A DNA stretch of 64,000 nt from Irpex lacteus (lineage: Eukaryota > Basidiomycota > Agaricomycetes > Polyporales > Irpicaceae), in NCBI GenBank assembly GCA_001986395.2, contig MQVO02000013.1, positions 620,001 to 684,000 on the forward strand. Direction: 5' to 3'. The position numbers were made by a program, and so were the translations under genes. Below the pieces are notes generated by a model that was not told the origin of the DNA, made no database searches, and saw nothing but the letters and a program-made list of their open reading frames with translations. Positions 47,318 to 58,542 of the stretch are shown in pieces (the stretch's first letter is position 1; each line of letters opens with the position of its first letter).

Positions 47318-48957
47318 ATGGACGGTTCGAATACCGTCGAAGCCCAAACGAAAGTTACCTCAAGAACAGCATCGTCTGTGCACGATATAACCGCAGAAAA
47401 GCCTCCCTTCGGCTCAAGGTCCGACAATTTATTCACCTCTTTCCAGCCGTTTCTCTGAAATATTCTGGGCGTTGCATTAGGTTCTTGACGAACGAGGCTG
47501 ACGTCTGGAGTCAAAATGCCTGGGACCATGTACCTCCACCTGACGATCAAGATGAGACGATCGCAGCAGCTTTGGCCAAGCAGCGGTCTGCACCTGTCCC
47601 GGACGATGAAAAGTCCAAGTACAATGAGAAGCCCGCCAAACACTGGTATGAGAGGAATTCATGTATGACTGAGGCAAACTTAATCTAAGAGTGAATTTTG
47701 GGATGTTAGGGACAACTTTTACAAGATGAACGCGAGTAATTTCTTCAAGACACGAAAATGGTGCGTTACATCGTCATCGCATCACCTAAATAGCTAAAAG
47801 CCTAGTAGGCTTCATCTTGAATTTCCTGAGCTCGTAGCGGCTACGCAAGCTGAGGTATGTAGTGGGCAGTATGAAGAGTGTTTGTTGAAATTTCTTATAG
47901 GCAGGGCCCCTGACTATAGCTGAAATCGGATGCGGTAATACTCCATCGTTTTGGAACACGTTTTTGTTACTCAGCGAACACTCACAGGTACTGGAAGCGC
48001 AGTATTCCCGCTGCTATCTTCTAACCAAAACCCCAACTTGTCACTCCGAGCCTACGATTATTCTAACCACGCCGTGAAACTTGTTCAGGTCAGCCAACCC
48101 TTGACTATGTTTCAAGTGACATATACTCAGGTCGAACTTCAGAATAACCCGCTTTACCTATCGCCACCGATAGGATCGATTAAAGCTGCCGTCTGGGATC
48201 TATCCTCTAATAGCCTCCCGCCGGAGGCTGAACCGGGCAGCGTCGATGTCATAACGATGATCTTCGTTCTTAGTGCTTTGCACCCCCATGAATGGGCACA
48301 GGCGATATCGAACGTATACAGGGTACGTTCAGAGATTATTATGTGCGCATAGGTGGTTAATTGATCTCTCAAAGCTGTTGAAACCTGGAGGATTGGTGTT
48401 GTTCCGTGATTATGGTCGATATGACCTCACACAGCTTCGTTTCAAAGGAGGACGGTTACTCGACGAGAACTTTTATATCCGGGGAGACAAAACCAGAGTG
48501 TACTTCTTTGAACTAGGTACGATTCATCGACCTCATTATGCAAGCGATACTAACTTTCGGATGTAAAGACGAACTCGCACTGCTGTTCACAGGATCGCCG
48601 GTTCCTTCGAGCTTCCAGACATCGAATACGGAGTCGACAGTAGAGGAAGATGATGGGGCTGCGACTTCTCAAGATACCCAGCCTCCCTCTTCGTCAGGAA
48701 CACCTCAACCATTGTCGGATCCTGCTGTCGATCCGATTGATTCTGGCTCCCAGCCGGTTTCTACATCCCAATCAGCTACAGAAAGACCGTCGTCGAAGAG
48801 CGCGCAGATACATCCGGTGCTCAGCGACCCGTCAGTATTGCCGCATCCTCTGTTTAAAATTGAACAGTTGGGCGTAGACCGTCGACTTATCGTCAATCGT
48901 AAACGCCAAATCAAGATGTACAGGGTATGGATGCAAGGGAAGTTCAGAAAACAGTAG
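47318..48957 (+). CDS. tRNA m3C methyltransferase, METTL2/6/8-Trm140 family
   Basis: SAM-dependent enzyme making 3-methylcytidine at position 32 of certain tRNAs. The ATG at 47318 opens [20 protein letters not shown]; the first splice joins PPFGSR to [20 protein letters not shown], the conserved N-terminal block. Then come [35 protein letters not shown], the SAM-binding motif [17 protein letters not shown] split by an intron, and [15 protein letters not shown]. The catalytic-domain strand is [20 protein letters not shown], followed by [32 protein letters not shown] and the diagnostic end [21 protein letters not shown] Ser/Pro/Gln-rich insertion of about 90 residues follows DELALLFTG. About eight exons. 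Confidence 0.9.
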
Positions 48958-49313
48958 ACTTTGGGTTGAACGTGTGTACAAGATTACTAGTCTTCATGCA
49001 ATTACTTTGATATCACCTGGCATTGATGCCTCTTAAGCAGCTGCCTCTGAGGAGACCGATGCATCTAACGATGAGGAGTCCACTGACTCTTAACTCAACA
49101 TTCACCTTAATATAATAGTTCTCCCACACATTAAAAGCTTCAGTAGCGTGTAGTATTGCCCTGTAAGCCTTTCACACTCGCCTCAGCCTCACTCTTCCAG
49201 AGTGATGCCACGACTCGGAACCACTAACATTTTTCGTTTTCTACATCACCCACAGCACAATCCAACTACCGTTACAATCGTGATACCTACAACAATCTAC
49301 GTGCAAAGGCGGT
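48958..49313. other. Convergent intergenic region
   Basis: About 360 bp, no recognisable frame. Presumed 3' UTRs of the flanking genes. Confidence 0.45.
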
Positions 49314-49870
49314 TCAGGCAAGGCAGGAACTATCACCTGCTCAGGAGTCGTGAGATTGGTGACTAACATAAATATTGCCTCAACATGACTGGTACTCACC
49401 GCTGTCCCCAACAGTGAAACTGCTAGAGAGGGCTACGCTGCCGGTGGAAACGTCAGTCAAGGATACTCCAACTTGGGTACCTATAAAATGCAACGGTGAG
49501 AGCTGAAGGAGAATCACGGTCAAAATCCCTACCGGCGCGGATATTGGTTGCCCAGGTAAAAGGCGAGCTGGTGATGCCGTCGAAGGTTTGGAGGGTTTGA
49601 CCATTGGCATCAGGAGTGCTGATACTATTTAGTTCAAGTAAGTAGGAGCAGCGCTAGCAAGGATGTTTCAATATTGGACATACACGAGGGAGAACGGTCC
49701 TGTTAACTATTATGAGATGAGTGCAGTACGTAACTGAACGATAACTCACCGGGGCCCCCTTGGAAGGTCAATTCAGTCGGAAGACACTGCAACGCCTCTG
49801 CCCTGCGAGATTGTAAATATGAGTCTTTGGACAATACGATATGGCTGACTGAAGTCAAGTAGAGCGGTAT
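49314..49870 (-). pseudogene. Truncated ectodomain of the mucin-like membrane protein family
   Basis: Spliced exons read ALQCLPTELTFQGGPG, PFSLV, STPDANGQTLQTFDGITSSP, FTWATNIRAGTQVGVSLTDV and SSSFTVGDSGDSSCLA, then a stop at 49314. This matches the beta-rich ectodomain of a basidiomycete family usually followed by a Ser/Thr-rich stalk, one membrane helix and a cytosolic tail. Here there is no stalk, helix or tail after CLA, and no convincing signal peptide exon before ALQC, because the stop codon of the next gene (49927) is too close. It is either a secreted short form with an unrecognised first exon or a relic of a tandem duplication. Confidence 0.5.
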
Positions 49871-49926
49871 CATACTTGCTTCGCGATTACAAACAGTCAT
49901 CGCACCTGCTACTCATAGTTTCCGCA

Positions 49927-52777
49927 TTACTCCTGGTATCGGGGTGGAGCCTCCTCTGCAATGTCCAATGTACGACCCAGCTGCGGATTCGAGAGTATGG
50001 CCCGGGTAACTCGCTCGACCAATCCTGTTAAGGATGATGGGTCTACGACAGGGTACGGATCCCTAGAGGGTTCGCCGGCGTCTCTATTGCCGTTAGGATC
50101 AGAAGACTGTGGCAACGAGAGTTGCCGTTCATGGTCAACGGTACTGGGCATTTCCTCAGGTGGCTGGGAAGAGCGCTGACGTCTTGAGTCTGAGTCAGAA
50201 TTGTCAGGGAGGAGGGACGATTCTTCGTGCTCAAGTTTGACTGCTGGCTCTGCCGTGAGTGTTTCTTCACCAGTCAACAGCGACGGACGAGAGCTAGCGG
50301 TGTCATCGTGCATTGGAGCTGAGTCGCTTGCCGTATGATACGGATGAGCAGCTTTCTCCAGTTCTGCAGTCGACCCTCTCGCCCTTTTACGCAGAATCCA
50401 GACGACAAAAGCGGCCAGAGTGAAAAGTAGTAGAACGATACCTCCTACTATGCCACCAATCGCACCAGCAGGGAAGTGCGAGTTTTTGCTTCGTGCGCCG
50501 TTGCTCCGGATTGATGAATGCGAACTTGAAGCAGAGCTGTGATTTCATCAAGTGTGTCAACAGATTCGATTCACAAATGAAGGTTGTGACACTTACGTGT
50601 GCTGAGAAATTATTGGTGAGAGACTCGGCGTCGAAGGCGATGTAACGTTAACGGTGAATCCGATGCTACTCATAGAGTAAGTTGTAATGGAAATTGAGAG
50701 AGTGGCGCTTGCCTCGGAAGAGGTCGAGAGATTGATGGAAGGCGGAGAGCTCGTATGCTGGAGAGATTGTGGGCCAGGACCTCCTGTGAGGCGGAATGTG
50801 TTGACAGCCTGAGTGTCGCTGACGGTCTGGGTAAGTTGAGATCCTGTGTCTAAGCTAGCTTCGGTGCCGCTATCTTGTGTATTTTCTGGAGTACTACTGG
50901 CACTAGTAATGAATGTATTAGCAAAGAGTAAGCAAGTATCGCTATGCTGAATGCTGTGAGATTCAGTACAATAACATACTGTGCCGAAAATAAGTTTCGC
51001 AACTGCCTTATCATATGGCAGGTGTGCTGTGGCCACTTCCGTCGTGCTTTCAGGCTGCAGCAGGAATCGTAAAATCGTGAATATATTTGTAGTAGAAGTA
51101 GCAGATATGTAGTACAGAACTGTATAAAAACTACACTTGATACATGCGAGGATGTTGTGCTATTCGAGTATTACAAAGACTGCCTCTGATTGTGTCCCCG
51201 GGCAGATACCATGCTATGAAAGGCGTCAGGAATGGTAGTTTGTAGTGTACAATATTCTATGGCACTCCTCAATATAATTAAAAGGGTTTCACACGGTCTG
51301 ACTGCGACGTTGGTGTGCTTGGTACACTAGTAAGTTCATATACAATTGCGCTACACAATGAAGCACCTGTAGAAATTAGTTACTACGTTGCGAGCTCAAA
51401 ATAGGTACATTAAAATTGTAACCATGACTAGAGTAGCACAAAGTAATATCTCTTTGTTCCGTTTGTCTTGGTATGGAAATCCTGCAACCATTTGTCTTAA
51501 GACTGTACAGCAGCAATACATTGCGAAGTGATTTCGTGAGCTACATCGGAAGTTTAATCACTCAAACACATTATAGTCGTGTTGAGAAGCATCATCACAT
51601 TATTCTACACTATCTAGTAGCCAGTCCAAGAGCCATTTAGGGTGTGTTATGTGCCCGGAAACACAATAAGCGGTAATTTTCGCAATCCTTGGATAGTGCA
51701 ACAACCTCGCATTTATCAAGTGTAGCTTCTATACAGTTCTGTACTATATATCTGCTACTTCTACTACAAATATAATCACGATTTTACGATTCCTGCTGCA
51801 GCCTGAAAGCACGACGGAAGTGGCCACAGCACACCTGCCATATAAGGCAGTTGCGAAACTTATTTTCGGCACAGTACATTGTCATGCGACTCGAGATAGT
51901 GGTTCTTGACGGCAGTGTGCGAGTTTGAGTTGCTGTTGGGATGGCTAATAGTGCGTAAGTATACCTTATGTCAAGTGGCCCGTCATCATGACACACCTGT
52001 TTCACTCGTCTCTGGGGTAGACCGCAATGGAGCTAAGCATGCATAATCGTCACGGTATTTCGTTGACCGCTCAGATGGCTCGACATTGTGACTTACGCGT
52101 TCCGGTCGTCTCAGCTAGGGGTGATATGAATATTAATTATTTACGATCTCATCACCGACGCTTACTTGGTTGGTCTGTAGGGGAGGCAGGAAAGGTGGGC
52201 TCTATTGGTGCCCCGGCGCCTAGTGTACCTTCTCTAGGAGCGAGTACAGTTCCGTGCAGCTGTCTTGTCATGGCGGATGATGTACCTTGAAGTTTAATTT
52301 TTTACTATTAGTGGTGGTAACCGTGGGTGTTTGGAATTACGCACTAGTATCGATACCGGCCTCTTTAGCGGTTGGGAAATTTGGTACATCATTGTGGCCC
52401 GCAGATAGCGGCAAGGAGGCGTCCCGAATATCTTCACTGCAAGCATGACCTGTATGAGCGTTGGACATTATTAGAGGAATAGGTCCGTGCCTTATATGCA
52501 CGCATTGAAATTGATCGATCTATCGAATAACAGTTAGAAGCATTGATGATAGACTGCCGGCTGCATGGCAGGAATAGCTGTTTGTATTACCAAATCCATC
52601 GAAGGTGAGTTGAGCGGGGATGTACTGTGGAACATATGGACTACTAAACAACCACAAAATAAGCCGTTATTTCTGTAGTCCGACGGTCCCATGCACCTAC
52701 GAGTTGTTGACTGTAATCTCATGATCGGCTGCAAAACTGACAATGACCAGGACTGAGAAGGCAGTGAGAGATTTCAT
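49927..52777 (-). CDS. Mucin-like single-pass membrane protein 1 with PPRY tail
   Basis: The likely start at 52777 gives MKSLTAFSVLVIVSFAADHE, a signal peptide. It splices (52701|52643) to SPYVPQYIPAQLTFDGF, homologous to the ectodomain at 49314-49870, and then to a block with AGHNDVPNFPTAKEAGIDT. Exons between about 52300 and 51880 are uncertain. After the transposon-bearing intron come HSDTCL, a Ser/Thr-rich stalk (STPENTQDSGTEASLDTGSQ), the helix AGAIGGIVGGIVLLLFTLAA (near 50470), the stop-transfer RKRARG and an acidic cytosolic tail ending EEAPPRYQE. The PPRY is a PPxY motif of the kind bound by WW domains of Rsp5/Nedd4 ligases. A cell-surface sensor role is common speculation for such proteins; no direct evidence here. 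Confidence 0.6.
50977..51876. mobile_element. TA-flanked inverted-repeat element (MITE-like, about 0.9 kb)
   Basis: Left end, after TA at 50977-50978: CTGTGCCGAAAATAAGTTTC. The right end, read on the minus strand from 51874, is identical over those bases, and the similarity continues inward for about 200 bases with a few differences (for example ATATGGCAG and TAGTAGAAGTAGCAGATAT at matching places). TA follows on the right at 51875-51876. The interior (about 51210-51650) has no frame over 60 codons and is AT-rich. Long inverted repeats plus a TA target duplication fit a non-autonomous Tc1/mariner-type element. It lies in the intron before the HSDTCL exon of the membrane-protein gene. Confidence 0.85.
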
Positions 52778-54381
52778 ACTAGTACCATAGCGGTTTAGGG
52801 ATGATGGCAAGGTAGAGGAAGGGAAGAGGAAGGGCAGAGGTGGTCGTTAGCGAAGGTAGTACAAGCACCAAGAAACACGGTAACAGTATCTGATAGTTGA
52901 TCATTACATTCTCGTACATATCAGATAGTTTGTGAGATACTGATTCAATGCGTAGACACACCTGTTACACCGTGAAATCACCTTCAACGTTCACAACGTA
53001 GAATAATCCATTAGCCTCCGTTCCCGAGATGGGCTCAGCTACCTCCTACGAGGCCATCATCATCTTAAGTACTTGCCGCGGCCTCTAAGTCGGGGGGTCG
53101 TCATTTGACCATGGGGTCTCGCATATGCGAGTGCATGAGAAAATTCTATGTACGTTCATCATCGTCGATTCAAAGACCGGTCAGATGATGATGGGCAACG
53201 TCATGATTAGAGATATTTTATCCTCTTTGTTTGATGACTCACCTGCTGTATCGTCCAGCAAAGCGACGGCTGGTCACAATCTTGCGCTCTAAAGAGTCTT
53301 CAGGTCTTATTCCATGACAACCCAGCCCATATTTAAGGTAGTGACGCGTCGAAAGAGGGATGAAGGCGGTATATAGGGTAGCAATCATGGGGTCACCTGC
53401 AATGATGGTCAGAGCACAGACTTGCTTTGTTGTATGGGTGCACGCACTTATTTTCCCCGTTGCCTCCCTCCGCACAGAGCCATTTTTCGTAGCCCTTTGA
53501 CCGTCCCTTCACGTGAAGAGTTTGTTACGTCGAGCTCGAAATTATGGAGCCGCCTTGTGCTTGGTGTGCAGCAGAAGTAGCTGACATACTCAGGTCACGA
53601 CCTCATCTTCTTCAGATGGTTTTTGTCAGTCACTATGATGGTCTGAGCCAACATATTAGCACATATTAGGCTATGATAAGCTACAAGAAAAGAATTGCTT
53701 GCTGCGTACAGGTTCTTAGGCTTCGGGCCATTGCCAACGATATCTAGTAGTAGAAAGTAAGCGACAAGTGATGAACGATGGAAATCAGAGATTCTGTACG
53801 ACAACTAACCTCTATGTTGGATCATTCTCTCTCCATACCAAATTCTCGCCCTACTCTGTTCGTGCACTGTTTCTCACTCGCGTTCTGGAATGTCATGGTC
53901 TGCGTAAACGTTATGGTCATAGTGTTACGCTCAAGGAAGCCTGGAAGTGTTTCTGCTCAGCAGGTGTTGGCCTTCAAAGGCTCATCGGACCTAACAGCTT
54001 GCTTAAGTAAACCTACCAGCTCAGATGGGTAACGAGAAGTACCAATTGTCTGCGCTTTAACGCAGTGCTTAAAGGTACCGTTCTGCCAGTACGCCGAGTC
54101 TCTGAGTCGATTTAGTCGACGTCCGAGTCGACGTTTCGGAGGTCACCACTTCTAGCGCCTGGCATCGATAAATTCCAGAAATCTGAGATCTGAAGTCGTC
54201 TATGCCCGATATGTACGACCCCAAGTTCGCCACGGTCTGTGACTTGAATTAGACTCGTGCGTTCAAGTTGTCCATTCCAGCTTCTCAGGAAGCGGCGACG
54301 GATTCGTAAGGTCAGGATGTTGTACGTCGTATTACCCATCCACTCTCTCCTCATCTTTTATACGAAACAGGGCAACTGCAT
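52778..54381. other. Intergenic, no supported gene
   Basis: About 1.6 kb. Small frames at 53239-53475, 53768-54032 and 54112-54354 have no motif, signal peptide or splice-supported extension. I see nothing I can name. Confidence 0.45.
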
Positions 54382-55597
54382 TCACTCCTCGTACCGCGGC
54401 GGTTGTTCCTCGACATTCGTAGAAATGCCGGGTCGTGACTCGAGTAGTCGGATCGCTCTGTTAAGGCGTTCGACAAGTCCTGGCAGAGTTGTTACTTCGG
54501 CCGTCACTGCAGGTCCGTTCCCAGAGGGATCAGCTGTGGGCCTGTTATTGGCATCCGCGGCCTGAGTAGGCTCTGGTGATCCAGATTGCTCAACCGCACG
54601 CGCGTCACCACCTAGCATTTCCAACTCAGGTAAGCTTGTTGTGCGGATGTTGAGACGTTGGTCGTTGAGAATGGGATTAGATTGCTGGTGGTGATGTTCA
54701 CGCTTAGCCTGTGGTGCAATCGTGACACTTGGGAAGATAGACGGATGCAAGGCGGCGTCACTGCCGGTTGCGTTCCCAGACTTCTCGATATCTCCTCCGG
54801 CCATGTCATATGGTCGAGCGATAGTTTCGTCAGAGACTCCAGTGGTTATTCCTCGACGTGTTCTCCTGCGTATGATCAAGAGGGCAACGACCACTAGCAG
54901 AGACAGGAGAAGAACTACTCCTGCAGTTATACCGCCGATAATGCCAGATGATATGTGGTGGGTGGTACCAGTGCTTTGCATTGTAGGTCTAGTATATATG
55001 ATCGTGATAGAAGTGGATTCGGAGGTGCTGTTATGATGTGAGCTACCACTGTATAGACTATGACACATGTCTGTAACTTACAAAGGAAATGATGACGAAT
55101 TGTTGCTGGCTGTGGTACTTGATAAAGTGCTGCTAGTGAGGCTGGCAGCCACTGGCATACCATCGTCTGAAGTCGGGGTGGCTGTTACTTGGACGTTGCT
55201 AGCAATAACGTATCAGTGTGGGTGCAAGGATTTTTGTGAACCAGAGTAGTGATATAAAGAACTTGGATAGCTCACGTGTTAGACTCGGAGACCCTTCCAA
55301 TGCCATTAGTCGAGAATGTTGTCGTCGGGTGACTACAGGGACACTTATAGTGAGACAAATTCTCAGCAACTCATGTGGTCAATGTTGTACATAACTTACC
55401 GAGGGCGGCCAAAACTCCGGCTCGGGCTATCGCCGCCGCTATCGCCGCCGCTATCGATAATTTGCACTTAGTAGTTATAGGGTTTTCTGTAAACGAATAG
55501 CTTACCTAATTATACCACCGTTAATAGTACCACCAGAAATAGTATCACCAGAAATAGTAGCACCAGAAATATGAGCACCGGAAATAATAAGAGGCAT
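54382..55597 (-). CDS. Mucin-like single-pass membrane protein 2 with PPRY tail
   Basis: The visible model starts MPLIISGAHISGATISGDTI at 55597, a run of five-residue ISGxT repeats. An intron leads to SGGDSGGDSPSRSFGRPR, then HPTTTFSTNGIGRVSESNT, NVQVTATPTSDDGMPVAASL with a Ser/Thr-rich stalk, TSESTSITIIYTRPTMQSTG, the membrane helix SGIIGGITAGVVLLLSLLVV (about 54940-54890), the stop-transfer RRRTRRG, and a cytosolic tail with LPGLVERLNRAIRLLESRPG ending EEQPPRYEE. Tail features (LTGLVERVTRAI and PPRYQE in the other protein) show common descent with the gene at 49927-52777. No signal peptide is seen before the repeats, so an upstream exon may be missing or the N-terminus may be altered. Confidence 0.55.
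55426..55456 (-). repeat. 12-nt tandem repeat
   Basis: GCTATCGCCGCC repeated twice with a partial third unit. On the minus strand it encodes repeated DSGG within membrane protein 2. Confidence 0.85.
55513..55589 (-). repeat. 15-nt tandem repeat, five units
   Basis: Plus-strand units are variants of ACCAGAAATAGTATC with small changes. On the minus strand in the frame used they encode ISGxT repeats. In another frame they give a long hydrophobic run (Leu/Val/Ile/Phe) that ends at a TAA. Confidence 0.85.
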
Positions 55598-57308
55598 TCT
55601 GTCCGTGGAAGAAATATGTGTGAGTTTCATTATTACTGTATAGCAGTAACATCCCAATGATGTACATACTGAAGGTAGCGCAGCGATGCAATCGAGCGGC
55701 TTTCAACGATAGAAGTACTAAACACCTAGAAAGCAAGTTTCAGTTACAGATATGTTATCAACGGAATATGGGAACAACGGGACTAGATTTAACAGCGAAG
55801 GCTAACCTTATGGAGGCCACGAGAGGTATTGAGGAGGAATTACGCTCCGTTAAGTCAGAAGAAAACAGACAGAGGCCAATTAAGCGAAGACTGTTGAGAG
55901 GTCGTTAAGGACGAGAAACTTGAAGATAGAAGGGGAGACCTGCTGGTACTGGTGAGACAGAGTATATAGATTTGTCATTTGATATTTCATCATGATTATG
56001 AGGGCGTTGCGGGGCAGTCTTCATCAATTGAAAGATGAGTCCTACGGATTCCCATCTCATGAGAAATGCTCACTCTATAATCCTGTAAGGTCATTGCAAT
56101 TACCTCAAGGTTTGCCTCTTCGCTGGCCATGACCCCTTGCAACTTGCAACTTTTTGTGCGTAACGGTAGACGGCGCTAGTTAGTTGTGCGCGTGCGCGAG
56201 ACGAATAGTGAACGACATCTGGACCGATGCTTCTAAAAGGTGGGTCCAATGATGGTTCGTTGCCGTGGTTTAAGTTGCTACCAATTATCGCCATCGGTCT
56301 GCAATTGTTGTGCGAAGCCAGAGTTGTTGGGAGAGACATTTGACGAGGCTTCACATGAGCGATAGATAGGGTTTCGACGATACCAGGATGCCAAGCGGAA
56401 CTTTGGCTGTGCGATCCTTGATAACCAGATGTGGAACTCCTGATTGGTCAAGGTTAGTGAAATCTTATGAAACATCTTCTGGTTCCATACACGCTACAGC
56501 ATTTGTTTTACGCTTGCATGTATCGTCATCTTGGCCAAAGTATCGGGTGACATCTGCTTATCACCATAGCCACTCACAGACGGAGGCAACCTTTTGATAA
56601 CGGGACGACGCAAATCATGACCGATCACTCACCTACTGAACCTCCCGTCTCCCTTGCACGTGATCGATCGTGCGCATTATAAGGTGCGAGACGAAGATAT
56701 GCGTTCCTTCATGCAATGGATGTACATTTGTGGACTCTGCCCTATCAACCTTGCCACCGAATCCATCGGATGTAGCAAGATTGGTATCTGGTCACGAAAA
56801 GTACTTATCAGCACGTAGTAGATGTTACTGAACCCAAGGACACTCACTTCATACGCTTTCTGACTCTCATATCAGTTCCTTTCGAATTGACGAAGGTACT
56901 TTGTCCGATGTCTCCCAGCACGCTTCTCCCTAGTTTGAGTGGTCTTTTGAGAACATCCTGGCTGTCTGCATCCAATGGTGAGCATGGTTCACGCACGCCT
57001 CTTACTTCTCACTCTATACTAACCTCTCCGTCTCCGAAACCGATCGGATTGGAAGACAGTCCTCACAAAGGTCCCGGCTTCTAGGGGGCTGCGATATCTT
57101 CTCCCTGACTTCTCCCTTCACACCGTTCGGCATGTAAGAATCCCAACTGACATTCGCGCACAGATTATTGACTCACCGGCCGTCCACAAGCCGGGCTCGG
57201 AGGTGGTGGTCTTGCGCACGCTTTAAGGGAAGCATCTATATGTGTTCGGAATGTACCCGGAGCATACCTGCCAGTGAGACCATATGAGCCGAAGTGTGAG
57301 TTCCAATA
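55598..57308. other. Gene-poor region
   Basis: No gene supported. A plus-strand frame at 55657-55908 is charged and helical-looking without a family. A minus-strand frame at 56278-56475 is unassigned. Confidence 0.4.
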
Positions 57309-57656
57309 TTAGTGACGTATAGTAATCACTCGCCTTTCATAGATGCGGCCTAGTGGCAATTCTATTAAGGAACGGCCTTGAGAAGCATTGTAGAGCTTTG
57401 TCTGGAGCACCTGACTGACGGGAGATGAGAGTTGAGTATTAGTCAGGGACCTTGCTTCTCGGAAGAAGTAGAGAAGCAAGGGGAAGAGCGCGAGATAAGA
57501 GAAGGCCTGTACGTGCACTCTTGAAAAGCGATTGCCATATCGATAGTCTCTGAGCCTGATATATGCAGAAGCAATGTGGTCACTTCGCTTGTCTGTCAAT
57601 GTACCGGTGTAGCGTTTCCACATCCCGGCAGAGATCAGGATGCCTAGATAAACCAT
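57309..57656 (-). other. Possible membrane-protein fragment
   Basis: 115-codon frame reading ISAGMWKRYTGTLTDKRSDH, then AFSYLALFPLLLYFFREARS, a hydrophobic run followed by a charged one. It has no confident partner exons on either side. It could be an exon of a decayed membrane protein; the family is not recognised. Confidence 0.2.
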
Positions 57657-58350
57657 AAAGGTGTATATGGGTTAGCTCCAAGTAGAGCAAGAGCCTATTG
57701 GTCCCGTTACGTCTGATGCAAGGCCTGGTAAACACGCCGTCGTTAGTTTAGTTGCCGTAGGATGTCTTATGAGACGCCACAAAGACGAAGAAGGGCAACA
57801 CAGAACAGAGGGTTGCCCACTGTAAATGAGAGCGTGATCCACCAAAGGTCCAGTGTTATTCTACAAGCAGTATAACACATGAGTCAGACACCTTGGTCCT
57901 CGGAGAGTTGACACATCACACACCTCTTTTCAAGGCTGTATGGTTGTCGTTGTCCACGCCGGGGGTCCGAGAATCGACGTCTCAGACTTCCAAAGAGTCA
58001 GTCTCATGGAGTGACCACTGTGGTCGCTAAGAGAACACATAACTTAGTAGTTATGTGAACGTCCATTTCACGCACAGCCTCGGAACGTCTAGCACACTCA
58101 TTTGCCGTAGCTTATCCTCCCAGGTCAAGCCATAACCTGAGGACAAGACACTGATTTAGTAGAGTTAGCCTGCATCGGGAGATTACTTACACTGGTAATT
58201 CAGACCTAAAAGCCTACTCAAACGTACCGCCGGTTCAGAACTAAAGACGGGCAAATGAAATGCGCGATGACAAGCCCGGGCCATCGCGAACGTATGAACT
58301 TGAACGAACGAGGTCAGTTATCACACTAAGCGCCCAACTGCACACGATTC

Positions 58351-58542
58351 TTGCCGCCCATATACGTCATTCTTAAGCTTGCCATACACCGTCATGGTCA
58401 ACTGGATATCTCATACGTACTTGCCAACACGCCTTCACTCTTAAGCTTGAACCTCGATGAAGTCTGTGAATATCTGGTGGATACGTTGCTTCAGGAAAGA
58501 ACACTTGCCACCATGCGCTCAATAGCCTTGCCGGCGGTATGA
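58351..58542 (+). other. Possible F-box/LRR relic
   Basis: Frame with LDISYVLANTPSLLSLNLDE, the spacing of the leucine-rich C-terminal part of Agaricomycete F-box proteins (LPxL..L.L). No F-box motif or further repeat is found nearby. Confidence 0.25.

Noticed and set aside
50593..51036. 147-codon frame taken as the start of the membrane protein
   Set aside because: Its first 20 residues come from the inverted repeat of the inserted element and it has no ATG; the true N-terminus lies upstream of the insertion.
53239..54354. Three small frames between the membrane-protein genes
   Set aside because: No ATG context, splice sites or recognisable motifs; consistent with chance in 1.6 kb.
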